This document shows, piece by piece, positions 35,195-44,534 of a DNA stretch of 64,000 nucleotides. Below the pieces are notes generated by a model. That model was not told the origin of the DNA, did no database searches, and worked only from the letters and a program-made list of their open reading frames with translations. The DNA is from Anabaena lutea FACHB-196 (GTDB lineage Bacteria; Cyanobacteriota; Cyanobacteriia; Cyanobacteriales; Nostocaceae). A program made the translations under genes and the position numbers. Every line of letters starts with the position of its first letter. Position 1 is the stretch's first letter. The stretch spans positions 124,001 to 188,000 of the forward strand of contig NZ_JACJST010000011.1 in the NCBI RefSeq assembly GCF_014698305.1, read 5' to 3'.

Positions 35195-35578
35195 TTACTG
35201 ATCATGTTTCAATCTTTCTAGCTGTTTTTGCAGTTCTAGCACTTGATCCCGTAAATGATCAACATTTTCGGTTGCTGGTTCTTTCACAGTTGGTTCTTCA
35301 TCTACCTCTAAAATTTCGATGCGACGAGGTTCAGAAGAGGCTGTGTTTTCAGGCTGTGTATTGGATGTTTGGGGCTGCTGGGCTTGCTTCATCATATCTT
35401 CAACGAAACGACGAGCTTCTTCGGTATTCATTTCGCCCTTAGCCACCATTTCATCAGCCAGTTTTTGGACTTGCGATCGCAGTTCGGCTAATTTCCCCCC
35501 CGCTTTCTCGCCGGCGTAAGAAGCCAAGCCAACACCGAGGTAAAAAGCTTTTTGAACAATATCTCCAAAACCAGGCAT
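35195..35578 (-). CDS. Phasin-like coiled-coil protein
   Basis: 127 residues. An N-terminal helical region (FGDIVQKAFYLGVGLASYAGEKAGGKL, shown here as a pattern with Gly-rich turns) leads to a LRSQVQKLADEMVAKGEMN segment. A Pro/Gln linker and a C-terminal coiled coil (HLRDQVLELQKQLERLK) follow. This is the layout of small phasin-type or thylakoid-associated proteins in cyanobacteria; the role is unproven. The SRP RNA gene lies immediately upstream on the same strand. Confidence 0.65.
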   Translation of the reverse strand: MPGFGDIVQKAFYLGVGLASYAGEKAGGKLAELRSQVQKLADEMVAKGEMNTEEARRFVEDMMKQAQQPQTSNTQPENTASSEPRRIEILEVDEEPTVKEPATENVDHLRDQVLELQKQLERLKHDQ

Positions 35579-35606
35579 TGCTGTAGAGCGCTCCTAAAAA
35601 TGGGGC

Positions 35607-35700
35607 GACCCGGAGACTACGCCTACCACAAGCATCCCGTATTGCTGCTACCTTCCGGTCCTGACAAGATTTGGGCGTTGAAGTCGCATAGATCCAGGTC
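35607..35700 (-). ncRNA. ffs: Signal recognition particle RNA (4.5S type)
   Basis: On the minus strand, the universally conserved apical loop reads GTCAGGACCGGAAGGTAGCA (about 35646-35665). The ends can pair: 5' GACCTGGATCTATGC with 3' GCGTAGTCTCCGGGTC, giving a single long hairpin of about 94 nucleotides. The RNA binds Ffh to target membrane proteins. Exact ends are estimated from the pairing. Confidence 0.9.
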
Positions 35701-35737
35701 TTTTAATATCATAACATCAAAAGTCAGTAATTGTGTG

Positions 35738-36004
35738 TCATTCCATAACAATTCGCCATTCGTAAAGCTGATAACTGACACAACCGTTCTGTACCAAGGG
35801 ATCACCAGCAACTATCGCCTGTGCTTCATCCATTGATGCCGCCTCAAACAGCATCATCCCGCCTCCCCGTTGCGCCCAATAGCCTGTTTTAGCTTTGTGT
35901 CCTTTGTCTATCAAGTCTTGTACATAAGCTGTGTGGGCGGGTACATATTGATCAAAGGTGGGTTTATCTACTGTACCTGCTTCAATCTTTACAAACCAAG
36001 GCAT
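35738..36004 (-). CDS. YciI-family protein
   Basis: 88 residues with the YciI ferredoxin-like fold. Landmarks are the His in VPAHTAYVQDLIDKGHK, the GGGMMLFEAASMDEAQAIV block and GDPLVQNG. YciI-like proteins act as small dimers and some have hydrolase or detoxification roles; the conserved His-Asp pair is present. It lies upstream of the SRP RNA on the same strand. Confidence 0.88.
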   Translation of the reverse strand: MPWFVKIEAGTVDKPTFDQYVPAHTAYVQDLIDKGHKAKTGYWAQRGGGMMLFEAASMDEAQAIVAGDPLVQNGCVSYQLYEWRIVME

Positions 36005-36448
36005 ATCAATTTTGGATTTTAGATTGGCAATAACTTATCATAATTCGTTATTTGATTTCTGATTTTCATCTACTTGCATTATCATTATTAATTTTTTACA
36101 CAGTATAAATCTAGCTACCCAGATTGGTTTTATACTTTTTGATGTCAAAAGCGTCAACTAAGTAAGTTTTTATGTCTTAACCTTTTGGCGGTTAAGAAAA
36201 CAGAAAAAGCTGTCACTATTTCCAACCTACTCCCAACATAAAAACTAAACAAGCCGCGCTGAATAAAAATATAAATGAGCTTGACTCATAAGACCTACAA
36301 GAAGAGAGATTTTTGGGTAAATTTTCTGACTTTCCAAACATCCTCTCCAAGTAAACGCAAACAATCAAAGTTGACAAGGGAGGATTTTAGACATTCATAA
36401 CTCAACTCAGCAATATTCTCACAATTGTCTTAGAAAAAGGATAGCGTG
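36005..36448. other. 444-base spacer, no gene seen
   Basis: Divergent region between the YciI-like gene and the lysozyme gene. AT-rich, with no strong repeats; likely holds both promoters. Confidence 0.45.
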
Positions 36449-37255
36449 ATGGCCAGCAAATTGATTCTCAATAATAATGAAATTCTCAGAAAAGGCTCGA
36501 AAGGACAAAAAGTTCAGCAGTTGCAAAGAATCTTAACAGACCTTAAACTCAATCCCGGTTTAATAGATGGTGATTTTGGTAATAAAACTGTCGCAGCAGT
36601 CCAAAAATTTCAACAACAAAAGGGTTTAATAGCAGATGGAATAGTAGGAAAAAAAACTCAGGATGCTTTAAATCAATCTCTTGATAACCTCATCGCAACC
36701 CCAAACAAAACCCCAGAACAAGCCCTAGTTCAGGAACAAAGTCTAAATATTGATTTCAAAAGTCTTTATGGTGGTTCATCTGGAAAAGTACCCCTTCCTG
36801 GAGTTGCTCTCATTAAAGAATTTGAAGGATTATTTCTAAAAGCTTATCCTGATCCTCTCTCTGGAGGTAAACCAATCACCATTGGTTGGGGAACTACTCG
36901 CAAAAAAGATGGTAGCGAATGGAAACTGGGTGAAACAATTACCAAAGCAGAAGCAGAGGAAATTTTAATTTTTCAGTTAGATACAAAGTACCTACCACCC
37001 CTATTAAAAATTCCTGTTTGGAACGAATTGAACGTCAATCAACAAGGAGCCTTATTAAGCTTTGGTTATAACTTAGGTGCTAACTTCTATGGTGGTTCCA
37101 ACTTCCAAAGCATGACTAGAGTCTTGAGAGATAAAAAATGGGATGAAATTGAAGAAACTTTTCTAAAATATAGGAATCCTGGAACTAAAGTAGAAGCAGG
37201 TTTAAGACGGAGAAGACAGGCAGAAGCTAAACTCTTTTTAACTCCAGTTAGCTAA
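36449..37255 (+). CDS. Peptidoglycan-binding lysozyme (phage-type GH24)
   Basis: 268 residues. Residues 10-75 form a PG_binding_1 domain (LRKGSKGQKVQQLQRILTDL, then GDFGNKTVAAVQKFQ). After a linker, a T4/P21-type lysozyme domain follows: IKEFEGLFLKAYPDP with the catalytic Glu, the ITIGWGTT segment, LNVNQQGALLSFGYNLGANF and GLRRRRQAEAKLF. It cuts peptidoglycan. No phage genes or signal peptide surround it, so export or a cell-internal role is open. AAGG precedes the ATG at 36449. Confidence 0.9.
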   Translation: MASKLILNNNEILRKGSKGQKVQQLQRILTDLKLNPGLIDGDFGNKTVAAVQKFQQQKGLIADGIVGKKTQDALNQSLDNLIATPNKTPEQALVQEQSLNIDFKSLYGGSSGKVPLPGVALIKEFEGLFLKAYPDPLSGGKPITIGWGTTRKKDGSEWKLGETITKAEAEEILIFQLDTKYLPPLLKIPVWNELNVNQQGALLSFGYNLGANFYGGSNFQSMTRVLRDKKWDEIEETFLKYRNPGTKVEAGLRRRRQAEAKLFLTPVS

Positions 37256-37272
37256 ATCTTAAATTCCATCCC

Positions 37273-37303
37273 TATAGAGACGTTCCGCCAGAACGTCTCT
37301 ACA
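37273..37303. terminator. AGAGACGTT palindrome, copy 2, between convergent genes
   Basis: TAGAGACGTTC and GAACGTCTCTA arms flank a short loop, 18 bases after the lysozyme stop and 19 before the rca stop. Probable bidirectional terminator. Confidence 0.6.
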
Positions 37304-37321
37304 TTAAAAAATCTTAATTAA

Positions 37322-38545
37322 TTACTTGCCATTCGGACGCTGAATAATCGTTTCTACTACTCTACGCTTGGCTTGCGGATCAACACCTACTAAGCGTACA
37401 TATTCACCGCTATATTCAGCTAAACAAGATTCTAGCATAGAAATAGCATCGGAATGTGCATCAATATTGAAAGAACCACAACTTTGCCAAGAACCTGTGC
37501 GAAAACGACGTTCATCAACGTGTTCAATTCCAATTTTGTAACCTTGAGACAAAATTTGTCGAACTTGTTCTTGAGTTTCTAAAGTTAAATGGGTAGATTG
37601 ATTAACCACAGGTTTAGTAACTGGAATTTCCGCAACAGGTGACGGTGCTTGATAACCTTTCCCTCGATTTAAGCGATTGTATTCATCAACTAAATGAGAA
37701 GTTTCCACTCGTTTTTGTTCACCCACCATAAATTTACCAGACTCAATTAAATGAGATAGAGTAAAATCTGGCTTTTTAAATGCTGGAGGTCCCTCTAAAC
37801 TGTTCACAACTCGTAAAGAGACATTTTCAAAACCCGTTTTATGAATAAATTCGCGGATTTGTTCATCATAAATTCGGGAACGTAAGGCGCTAAAAAAGTC
37901 AATAGATTGATGAGGAAAAGTATCAACTAGTTGTTCAATTTCTCTTTGTGAAAGTCCATCAGCAGCAAAGATTCCCCCGACAATTCCCACCTTATCATCG
38001 CGGTTAGGTTCCCAGTAAAATTTATCCATTCTCCCATCACGAATTAATGGTGCGTAGAGGGTAGAAAAATCATTGCCGGTGACAATAATCGGAACACGAC
38101 ATAAAGGATTGGAGTCATAACTTCCCGGTAACTGTACATCTGTGGGATTATCAGCAATATTCATCAGTGTGGCATTTACCAACTGGGTATTTACTGTATA
38201 TTGAGTCCCTTCATCAAAACGTCCCGCACCTGCATCTAAATCATTAATCATCAGTACGCACATTTTTCCCCGTACTTTGATTAATTCCGCTGTTTCCCGA
38301 TAACGCAACCGAATCAACCGCGCCGGATCTCCAGCATCTGGACTTTCTAATTCTCCCCCAGATATCAAAGTCACCTCGATACCCATTTTTTCAAAGACTA
38401 ACTCACATTGAAAGGATTTTCCCTCTCCTTTGCGGCCATGAATTCCTAAAATCAGGGGAACTCGAATACCGGGAATGTTTAAAAAGTTTTTGGTAATATG
38501 AACTGCAAGTTTATCAAGAAAGCTCGGAGCAATATAATAACTCAT
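37322..38545 (-). CDS. rca: Ribulose bisphosphate carboxylase activase with RbcS-like C-terminus
   Basis: 407 residues. The AAA+ part has Walker A GRKGEGKS (37-44), Walker B VLMINDLDAGAG, and the GRMDKFYWEP sensor/arginine segment. Residues about 320-405 form a small-subunit-like domain (LETQEQVRQILSQGYKIGIE, EYVRLVGVDPQAKR). Activase removes inhibitory sugar phosphates from Rubisco, and the SSU-like tail targets it to Rubisco or carboxysomes in beta-cyanobacteria. It lies on the same strand about 1.9 kb downstream of rbcS with unrelated genes between, so it is a separate transcription unit. Confidence 0.95.
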   Translation of the reverse strand: MSYYIAPSFLDKLAVHITKNFLNIPGIRVPLILGIHGRKGEGKSFQCELVFEKMGIEVTLISGGELESPDAGDPARLIRLRYRETAELIKVRGKMCVLMINDLDAGAGRFDEGTQYTVNTQLVNATLMNIADNPTDVQLPGSYDSNPLCRVPIIVTGNDFSTLYAPLIRDGRMDKFYWEPNRDDKVGIVGGIFAADGLSQREIEQLVDTFPHQSIDFFSALRSRIYDEQIREFIHKTGFENVSLRVVNSLEGPPAFKKPDFTLSHLIESGKFMVGEQKRVETSHLVDEYNRLNRGKGYQAPSPVAEIPVTKPVVNQSTHLTLETQEQVRQILSQGYKIGIEHVDERRFRTGSWQSCGSFNIDAHSDAISMLESCLAEYSGEYVRLVGVDPQAKRRVVETIIQRPNGK

Positions 38546-38658
38546 AGAATTATCTCCAGTTATGATTTATTGATATCATCATAGTTTTTTTTGGTAACGA
38601 TAGTCAATTAAATGGTAAATTAAATTTGGCAATCCTTACATTTAATTTTAATTAAAAT

Positions 38659-39180
38659 ATGACTATGAATAATTCATCAATTAAAATTACCAAGTTATTA
38701 GATACAGATTTAGAAAAACTGAGAAACATTAGCCGAGAAATTTGGTATAGTCACTATTTTTCAATTCTCAGCCATGAACAAATCGAGTATATGCTAACTA
38801 AAATGTATGGAACAGGAGTAATTGAAAATGAAATTTATAACCAAGGGATATTTTATGATAAGGTATTGCATAATTTTGAATTAGTTGGTTATTTATCCTA
38901 TGGTTCAGAAACAATAGATAATGCTAATTATTTAAAATTACATAAATGTTATTTACTACCATCCTTACATGGTTTTGGTTATGGTCAAATCATGTTATCT
39001 CATGTATACCAAAAGGCGAAAGAAATGAACTCTAAACAAATTATTCTCAATGTCAATAAAAGGAATCAAAAAGGAATTAAATCTTATTCTCGATTTGGTT
39101 TTAGAATTATTGATAGTCAGGTGAAAGATTTTGGCAATGGCTTTGTAATGGATGATTATATCATGGGCTATGATATTTAA
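38659..39180 (+). CDS. GNAT-family N-acetyltransferase
   Basis: 173 residues with the GNAT core: LHKCYLLPSLHGFGYGQIMLSH (acetyl-CoA loop with GFGYG), then IILNVNKRNQKGIKSYSRFGFRI, a very typical motif B ending. Resembles RimI/YjgM-like small acetyltransferases; the acceptor is unknown. Divergent from rca and convergent with the AAC(3)-like gene. Confidence 0.88.
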   Translation: MTMNNSSIKITKLLDTDLEKLRNISREIWYSHYFSILSHEQIEYMLTKMYGTGVIENEIYNQGIFYDKVLHNFELVGYLSYGSETIDNANYLKLHKCYLLPSLHGFGYGQIMLSHVYQKAKEMNSKQIILNVNKRNQKGIKSYSRFGFRIIDSQVKDFGNGFVMDDYIMGYDI

Positions 39181-39214
39181 TTTAATAAAAAATAAACTAA
39201 TATTTGTTAATAGT

Positions 39215-39236
39215 TTGGTTGGGTCAACCATTTTAT
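39215..39236. terminator. Short hairpin between convergent acetyltransferase genes
   Basis: TGGTTG and CAACCA pair across GGT, with a T-rich ATTTTATTG tail. Predicted bidirectional terminator. Confidence 0.4.
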
Positions 39237-40039
39237 TGATGATTAACTTTCAACCAACTAACAGCAAAATCAACAGCATTTCTAATATTAAATAACTTGG
39301 TTTGTGCAGCACCAACTGTGGAAACTTTAACCTGACCAGTTTTTTCAAAAGCTTCACCAATTTTAACAAAGCAGTCAGTGTCAAACTCAATATCTGTATA
39401 CCATTTCCATACTCGCTTTCCTGCTGCTAAAATTGGCGCACCTTTATTAATTCGCTGTTCTCGACCAACCCGGTATTCAGCTAAATGAAAACTGGTGCAA
39501 CTATCATACCCAACTCCTAATAACAGCACCCAAGCATTCAAATCGTAGATACGCGCTAATGGTGAATTTTCTCCCAAAGAGTTTTCAAGAGAATGATCTG
39601 AAATTATATTTTGAGCATCTTTTCCCCAACCAGCAAAAGAAACATGAGGATGAGAACTCCGCACCACATTTTCCCAAGTTCGGAAGGTTTCTACAATGCG
39701 ACCCATCTCTCGTGTTGGAGTAACTTTATGATCAAAAGCTGGCATAGTTTCACGAATAATAGACCACCATTCTTTAGGGACGGCTGGATTTTCCCACATA
39801 GCAGGGTCAGACAAATCACCAGAATGGGTAGGCATTACTAAATTTCCGTCTGGTGCAATCACATCCATTAGTGCTTGAACTACGGTAACAGAACCACCAC
39901 AAACCCAACCCAATGAACTTAGAGAAGAGTGAACTATCACGGAGATACCTGAAGTTAGACCTGCGTTCAATAAGTCTGTAGCTAAACTCTGACGAGTATG
40001 AGGTGATAAGGTACGGAGAATTACTTTTGATTCACTCAT
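39233..40039 (-). CDS. AAC(3)-family N-acetyltransferase
   Basis: 268 residues matching the Antibiotic_NAT (AAC(3)/YokD) fold: VIVHSSLSSLGWVCGGSVTV near the N-terminus, NLVMPTHSGDLSDP, the RSSHPHVSFAGWG His motif and LLLGVGYDSCTSFHLAEYR. Chromosomal members in environmental bacteria often act on substrates other than drugs, so resistance should not be assumed. A vapC relic lies three bases upstream of its start. Confidence 0.88.
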   Translation of the reverse strand: MSESKVILRTLSPHTRQSLATDLLNAGLTSGISVIVHSSLSSLGWVCGGSVTVVQALMDVIAPDGNLVMPTHSGDLSDPAMWENPAVPKEWWSIIRETMPAFDHKVTPTREMGRIVETFRTWENVVRSSHPHVSFAGWGKDAQNIISDHSLENSLGENSPLARIYDLNAWVLLLGVGYDSCTSFHLAEYRVGREQRINKGAPILAAGKRVWKWYTDIEFDTDCFVKIGEAFEKTGQVKVSTVGAAQTKLFNIRNAVDFAVSWLKVNHQ

Positions 40040-40042
40040 TAT

Positions 40043-40210
40043 TTACCACAAACGCTGTATCGGATAAGTATCAAAAATTGTATCAGCACTTATTATAGGT
40101 ATATTTTCCACCATAGCTTGTGCAATCAACATTCTGTCAAAAGGATCATGATGATGTAAAAGTACTTGGGTAACAACCGTAATATGATTTATTTTTATAT
40201 CTAACACCAT
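40043..40210 (-). pseudogene. Truncated VapC-like PIN toxin relic
   Basis: Reading the minus strand gives a C-terminal PIN fragment: HHHDPFDRMLIAQAMVENIP, then an IISADTIFDTYPIQRLW ending. This is the classic end of VapC-type toxins, which are about 125-135 residues. Only about 55 codons remain, with a stop just upstream, so the N-terminal half including the first catalytic Asp is missing. No antitoxin is found. Confidence 0.75.
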
Positions 40211-40415
40211 GAAATCATTGATGATGCTTGATCAAGAGTAATGTGCTGCATAATTACTGCCCTTAGCTTTATTTGTACTACTCAACAATTCTATCAAAAA
40301 CTAAAAAAACCTCCGCGTACCTCCGCGCTAACCTCCGTGTTCCTCTGCGTTAAAAAAAAGAGAGATAGAAAACTCTACCTCTCCAAATAATAAATTATTC
40401 AAACCAAATCAGAAC

Positions 40416-40745
40416 TTAATATCTGCTGGGTTTGTGAACAATGAAGCTAAGAACTTGGCACTGCTTAACGTTATCAAAACCTACAACACGGATGTAGCAG
40501 TTGCCATATTGAGAACGGCAACCTTGAACTTCGCTTAATACTTCTTGAGTAGATTTAGCGCCGAACAAAGGCAACTTCCACATTGTCCAGTAAAGTTCTG
40601 TAGGTTCAGAAGTTTCGTTGAATTCAATTGCGGGAATGTAGCCTTGGTTCAAAATGTACTGAACTTGCTTGGCAATTTGCGCGTCAGACAGAGGGGGAAG
40701 ATAAGAAAGGGTTTCGTAACGACGCTCTTTTGGTAAAGTTTGCAT
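40416..40745 (-). CDS. rbcS: Ribulose bisphosphate carboxylase small subunit
   Basis: 109 residues. [50 protein letters not shown] and [20 protein letters not shown] are the standard cyanobacterial form IB blocks. Third gene of rbcL-rbcX-rbcS. It starts 94 bases after the rbcX stop. Assembles with RbcL in carboxysomes. Confidence 0.98.
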   Translation of the reverse strand: MQTLPKERRYETLSYLPPLSDAQIAKQVQYILNQGYIPAIEFNETSEPTELYWTMWKLPLFGAKSTQEVLSEVQGCRSQYGNCYIRVVGFDNVKQCQVLSFIVHKPSRY

Positions 40746-40839
40746 AGCTTTTGATAAGTGGGGGAGATTTTTTATTACTTGGTTGACTGACTAATTAGAT
40801 AAATTATCTAAATTAGGAATGGCTACGTCACGCAGGCTA

Positions 40840-41220
40840 TCAGATATTGTCTGTCTTTGGTGTTTCCGGGCTGGGATTTGATAAATTTAGTTGCGTGATG
40901 CGTTCGAGATGCTGGCGACGCTGTTCCATATTGGCTTGCTGAATGCCAGTTCGCACCATTTCTGGTAAGAACTCTGTCACTTCCGCCGCTATGTGTTCCC
41001 TGACAGTCATAATCCGCAAAGCTAAATCTGACTTTTCCCGAAACAGTTCCTCAATAAATGCTTCTCCATCTTGGATTTTCCCAGCAGAAAAGTTTTGCAA
41101 CCAATGTGCTAAAGGAGGATTTGTTTCGCCTAGCTGTGCCAATACAGTCCTTAGCGCCTGATAAGTCAGGTAGCTTTGGAGAGTTTTGGCTGTGTCTTTC
41201 GCAATTTGCTTTAGATTCAT
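40840..41220 (-). CDS. rbcX: RbcX, Rubisco assembly chaperone
   Basis: 126 residues. All-helical RbcX: MNLKQIAKDTAKTLQSYLTYQALRTV (given as the family pattern in two halves, MNLKQIAKDTAKTL and SYLTYQALRTV), LAQLGETNPPLAHWLQNFS and FREKSDLALRIMTVREH. It clamps the RbcL C-terminal peptide to help form the L8 core. It lies 84 bases after rbcL. The rbcL-rbcX spacer is filled by ATTTTAG-type heptamers, as known in Nostocales. Confidence 0.96.
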   Translation of the reverse strand: MNLKQIAKDTAKTLQSYLTYQALRTVLAQLGETNPPLAHWLQNFSAGKIQDGEAFIEELFREKSDLALRIMTVREHIAAEVTEFLPEMVRTGIQQANMEQRRQHLERITQLNLSNPSPETPKTDNI

Positions 41221-41304
41221 GCTTGACCCCAGCCCAATAGATTTTAGATTTTAGATTTTGGATTTTTGATGAATCCCAAATCCAAAATCCCAAATCCTAA
41301 ATCA
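41221..41304. repeat. Heptamer-rich rbcL-rbcX spacer
   Basis: Contains ATTTTAG and ATCCAAA/ATCCCAA units on opposite strands able to pair into a hairpin (for example GGATTTTTGATGAATCC and its surroundings). A stem here could lower read-through from rbcL to rbcX and rbcS. Confidence 0.6.
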
Positions 41305-42735
41305 TCAGACGGTATCCATTGCTTCAAACTCGAACTTAATTTCTTTCCACAGTTCGCAAGCAACAGCCAATTCAGGAGACCACTTAGCAGCTTCGCGGAT
41401 GATATCGTTACCTTCACGAGCCAAGTTACGGCCTTCGTTACGAGCTTGAACAACTGCTTCTAAAGCTACGCGGTTAGCGGTAGCACCAGGAGCGTTACCC
41501 CAGGGGTGTCCCAAGGTACCACCACCGAATTGTAGTACTGAGTCATCACCAAAGATTTCTACCAAGGCGGGCATATGCCATACGTGGATACCACCGGAAG
41601 CAACTGCCATTACACCAGGTAGAGAAGCCCAGTCTTGGGTAAAGTAGATACCGCGAGACTTGTCTTGCTCAACATAGTTTTCACGCAATAGGTCAACGAA
41701 GCCCATTGTGATTCCACGTTCGCCTTCCAACTTACCAACAACTGTACCGGTGTGGATGTGATCACCACCAGACAAGCGGAGAGCTTTAGCCAATACGCGG
41801 AAGTGGATACCGTGGTTCTTTTGACGGTCGATTACGGCGTGCATAGCACGGTGAATGTGCAACAGAATACCGTTGTCACGGCACCAACGAGCCAATGTGG
41901 TGTTCGCGGTGAAACCTGCGGTCAGGTAGTCATGCATGATGATGGGCATTTTGAGTTCTTTAGCGTACTCAGCCCGCTTTAGCATTTCTTCACAGGTAGG
42001 AGCGGTGACGTTCAGGTAGTGACCTTTGATTTCGCCGGTTTCTGCTTGTGCTTTGTTGATTGCTTCAGCTACGAACAAAAAGCGATCGCGCCATCTTTGG
42101 AATGGTGCAGAGTTGATGTTTTCGTCGTCTTTGGTGAAGTCCAAACCACCGCGCAAACACTCGTATACAGCGCGTCCGTAGTTCTTAGCAGAAAGACCTA
42201 ATTTGGGCTTAATTGTACAACCCAACAGAGGACGACCGTATTTGTTCAACTTGTCGCGTTCAACTTGAATACCGTGTGGTGGTCCTTGGAAAGTCTTGAT
42301 GTAAGCTACAGGGAAACGAATGTCTTCCAAACGTAGCGCCCGCAGAGCTTTGAAACCAAATACGTTACCGACAATAGAGGTTAATACGTTGGTGATAGAA
42401 CCTTCTTCAAACAGATCCAGAGGATAAGCAACGTAACAGATGTACTGGTTGTCTTCACCGGGAACTGGTTCGATATCGTAACAACGACCTTTGTAGCGAT
42501 CTAGGTCGGTCAACAAGTCTGTCCAAACTGTTGTCCAAGTACCAGTGGAAGACTCAGCAGCTACAGCCGCACCAGCTTCTTCTGGAGGAACTCCGGGTTG
42601 GGGGGTCATCCGGAATGCTGCTAGTAAATCTGTATCTTTAGGAGTGTAATCAGGTGTGTAATAAGTTAGTCTGTAATCTTTAACCCCAGCTTGATACCCA
42701 GACTTTGCCTGAGTTTTCGTTTGAGCGTAAGACAT
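41305..42735 (-). CDS. rbcL: Ribulose bisphosphate carboxylase large subunit (form IB)
   Basis: 476 residues from ATG 42735 ([20 protein letters not shown]). An extension to 42771 is not family-like. Key sites are visible: [20 protein letters not shown] with the proton-acceptor Lys, the carbamylated Lys in [25 protein letters not shown] and the [17 protein letters not shown] loop 6 region. It fixes CO2 onto ribulose 1,5-bisphosphate in carboxysomes. GGAAGGA lies about six bases before the ATG. First gene of rbcLXS. Confidence 0.98.
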   Translation of the reverse strand: MSYAQTKTQAKSGYQAGVKDYRLTYYTPDYTPKDTDLLAAFRMTPQPGVPPEEAGAAVAAESSTGTWTTVWTDLLTDLDRYKGRCYDIEPVPGEDNQYICYVAYPLDLFEEGSITNVLTSIVGNVFGFKALRALRLEDIRFPVAYIKTFQGPPHGIQVERDKLNKYGRPLLGCTIKPKLGLSAKNYGRAVYECLRGGLDFTKDDENINSAPFQRWRDRFLFVAEAINKAQAETGEIKGHYLNVTAPTCEEMLKRAEYAKELKMPIIMHDYLTAGFTANTTLARWCRDNGILLHIHRAMHAVIDRQKNHGIHFRVLAKALRLSGGDHIHTGTVVGKLEGERGITMGFVDLLRENYVEQDKSRGIYFTQDWASLPGVMAVASGGIHVWHMPALVEIFGDDSVLQFGGGTLGHPWGNAPGATANRVALEAVVQARNEGRNLAREGNDIIREAAKWSPELAVACELWKEIKFEFEAMDTV

Positions 42736-43450
42736 ATTTTCCTTCCAACAAGTCTCTCTTTTTACTATCAAATCACGTTATGTGCAACTTCTTATCACCC
42801 CTTTTATTTCTGCCTTTCTCATAGCTGATATAAGAAAAACTTATATTTTAGGGTTGGACTTGGCTTAAGGTAGCGTTGTTGGTGCTGCAAAATTTAGGTA
42901 GCGGTGGCAGTTTACCGTACCCATCTTCTTCCTATCCAGGACGCACTATTGAGCGCTGTTTTTTCCCTTGTTCCTCAACCAAAAAGTATTTTTATCTCTT
43001 CTGCTTACCCTACTAAACCTGCTTAATCTCAAAGAAACTCCGGCGCTTTTTGGGCATTTTTTGGAATTTAACCCTTGAAAATCAGTAAATCGTGGGATTT
43101 AAGCGTTTTAGCTTATTTTCCCTGTTTTTTTCTCCTGATACCTTGCCCATATTGGGAAAATAGATATAGAGGAAACTTCACTAACTGAGCTTTAGTCAAA
43201 GGGTGAGCAAAGGATAAAAATTTGCACACCACGAAATTTGTAACTTGTCTCACAATATATCAAGAATTTAATAAGTTATTCTTTGAAAGTTTTTAACTTA
43301 TATATTTAAATTTGTTATTACATAAAGTATTAAACATTTTGTTAAGACTACTTTACAAGTGGTGATTACTAGTTGTATGTAGCACCAAAGGGCAGTAACG
43401 GCAAAGGTAAAGATTTATTAGATACTTTCTCTAAAGGAAATACAACCGTG
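42736..43450. promoter_or_regulatory. Divergent upstream region of rbcL and the propeller gene
   Basis: About 715 bases without a supported gene. A long rbcL leader and promoter are expected here, and light, redox or NtcA-type control is known for this operon in relatives. I did not find a site that I can assign with confidence. The distal part (43250-43350) is very AT-rich. Confidence 0.45.
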
Positions 43451-44530
43451 ATGTTATTTCACAGACGTACTCGTTTATCGATGATTTCTATCCTGTTCGG
43501 GTTGATAGCCATACCAAGCATGGGAATTACCGCAACAGCGCAAAACAACACTGATCTTAATCCCGACAATTCCTCCACTACTTACTCAGTTTCTGCACCC
43601 CCAAAGCGAATAGATCCCTTACCCAATGAGCGGGAAGTGCTAGAACGGGAAGTAGAAACTGATTATCGTGTTAGTAACTTACTAGGAGATTTTGCTGGTA
43701 ATCTTTGGGTAGGTTCTTGGCGGGGTTTATCGCGTATTGACCCGAATACGGGCAATATTATTGCTCGCATCAGTTTACCAAATGTTGCTATTGGTTCTTT
43801 AGCTCAAGATAAAGTCGGTCGTTTGTGGGTGGGAAATTATGAGGGTTTGACACGAGTTGATCCGCGCACTAATGAAATTACAGCCCAGAATTTATTACTA
43901 CCTTCCAAACGAGTGTTATCACTCTTAATTGATAAACGGGGTTATTTGTGGACGGGAACTGATAGTGGTTTAGTTCTAATTAGTCCTGACCAAGGTTTGG
44001 TGATGACAACAGTTAAAAATTTACCTGGTGTTAGCGCCAATGCTATGACTCTAGATGCTGAGGGTCAACTTTGGGTTGGGACTTTGGATGGATTAGTGCG
44101 GGTAAATACTGCCAGTGGTTTGATTATGAAGCGAATCGGCAGTTTACCAGGATCAACTGTGCAAACTTTAGCTATCAGTCCTGAAGGGTTAATCTGGGCG
44201 GGAATGCCGAATAATTTGTTAGTAATTAACCCTAAAAATGGGATTGTGCTGAGGTCTGTAACTCCTTTGCGGGGAAGAAATGTGACTTCAATTCGCTTTG
44301 CTCAAGATGGTAGCGTGTGGGTTGGGACTACCAATGGGTTGTTAAGATTAAATCCAAATACAGGAGCTTTGTTAGATCGAGTTGCTGGACTTCCTTCTAG
44401 TCGGGTGCTGACCCTTGCACCTGATATGGGCAATAAATTGTGGGTGGGAACCAGCGAGGGACTGGCTTGGTTAATGCCTACAATGGATCAGGCTCGACCT
44501 CATTTCGGTTTTGGTCGGTCTGTGAAGTAG
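43451..44530 (+). CDS. Secreted seven-blade beta-propeller protein (two-component-regulator propeller type)
   Basis: About 359 residues from ATG 43451 (MLFHRRTRLSMISILFGLIA). It has a signal peptide to about residue 33 (TATAQ). The rest is seven repeats of a LWVGxxxGLxRxxPxTG unit: LWVGSWRGLSRIDPNTG, LWVGNYEGLTRVDPRT, LWTGTDSGLVLI, LWVGTLDGLVRVN, IWAGMPNNLLVINP, VWVGTTNGLLRLNPNTG and LWVGTSEGLAWL. These match Reg_prop sensor repeats but with no kinase domain attached. Periplasmic sensing or binding is likely. A TTG start at 43373 is rejected since the signal begins later. Confidence 0.82.
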   Translation: MLFHRRTRLSMISILFGLIAIPSMGITATAQNNTDLNPDNSSTTYSVSAPPKRIDPLPNEREVLEREVETDYRVSNLLGDFAGNLWVGSWRGLSRIDPNTGNIIARISLPNVAIGSLAQDKVGRLWVGNYEGLTRVDPRTNEITAQNLLLPSKRVLSLLIDKRGYLWTGTDSGLVLISPDQGLVMTTVKNLPGVSANAMTLDAEGQLWVGTLDGLVRVNTASGLIMKRIGSLPGSTVQTLAISPEGLIWAGMPNNLLVINPKNGIVLRSVTPLRGRNVTSIRFAQDGSVWVGTTNGLLRLNPNTGALLDRVAGLPSSRVLTLAPDMGNKLWVGTSEGLAWLMPTMDQARPHFGFGRSVK

Positions 44531-44534
44531 GGAT

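Noticed and set aside
36449-37255. Lysozyme gene as evidence of a prophage
   Set aside because: No holin, capsid, tail, integrase or attachment sites nearby; surrounding genes are housekeeping or carbon fixation.
39233-40039. AAC(3)-like protein as an acquired antibiotic-resistance gene
   Set aside because: No integron, IS or plasmid context; the family is broad and the chromosomal setting suggests an intrinsic enzyme of unknown substrate.
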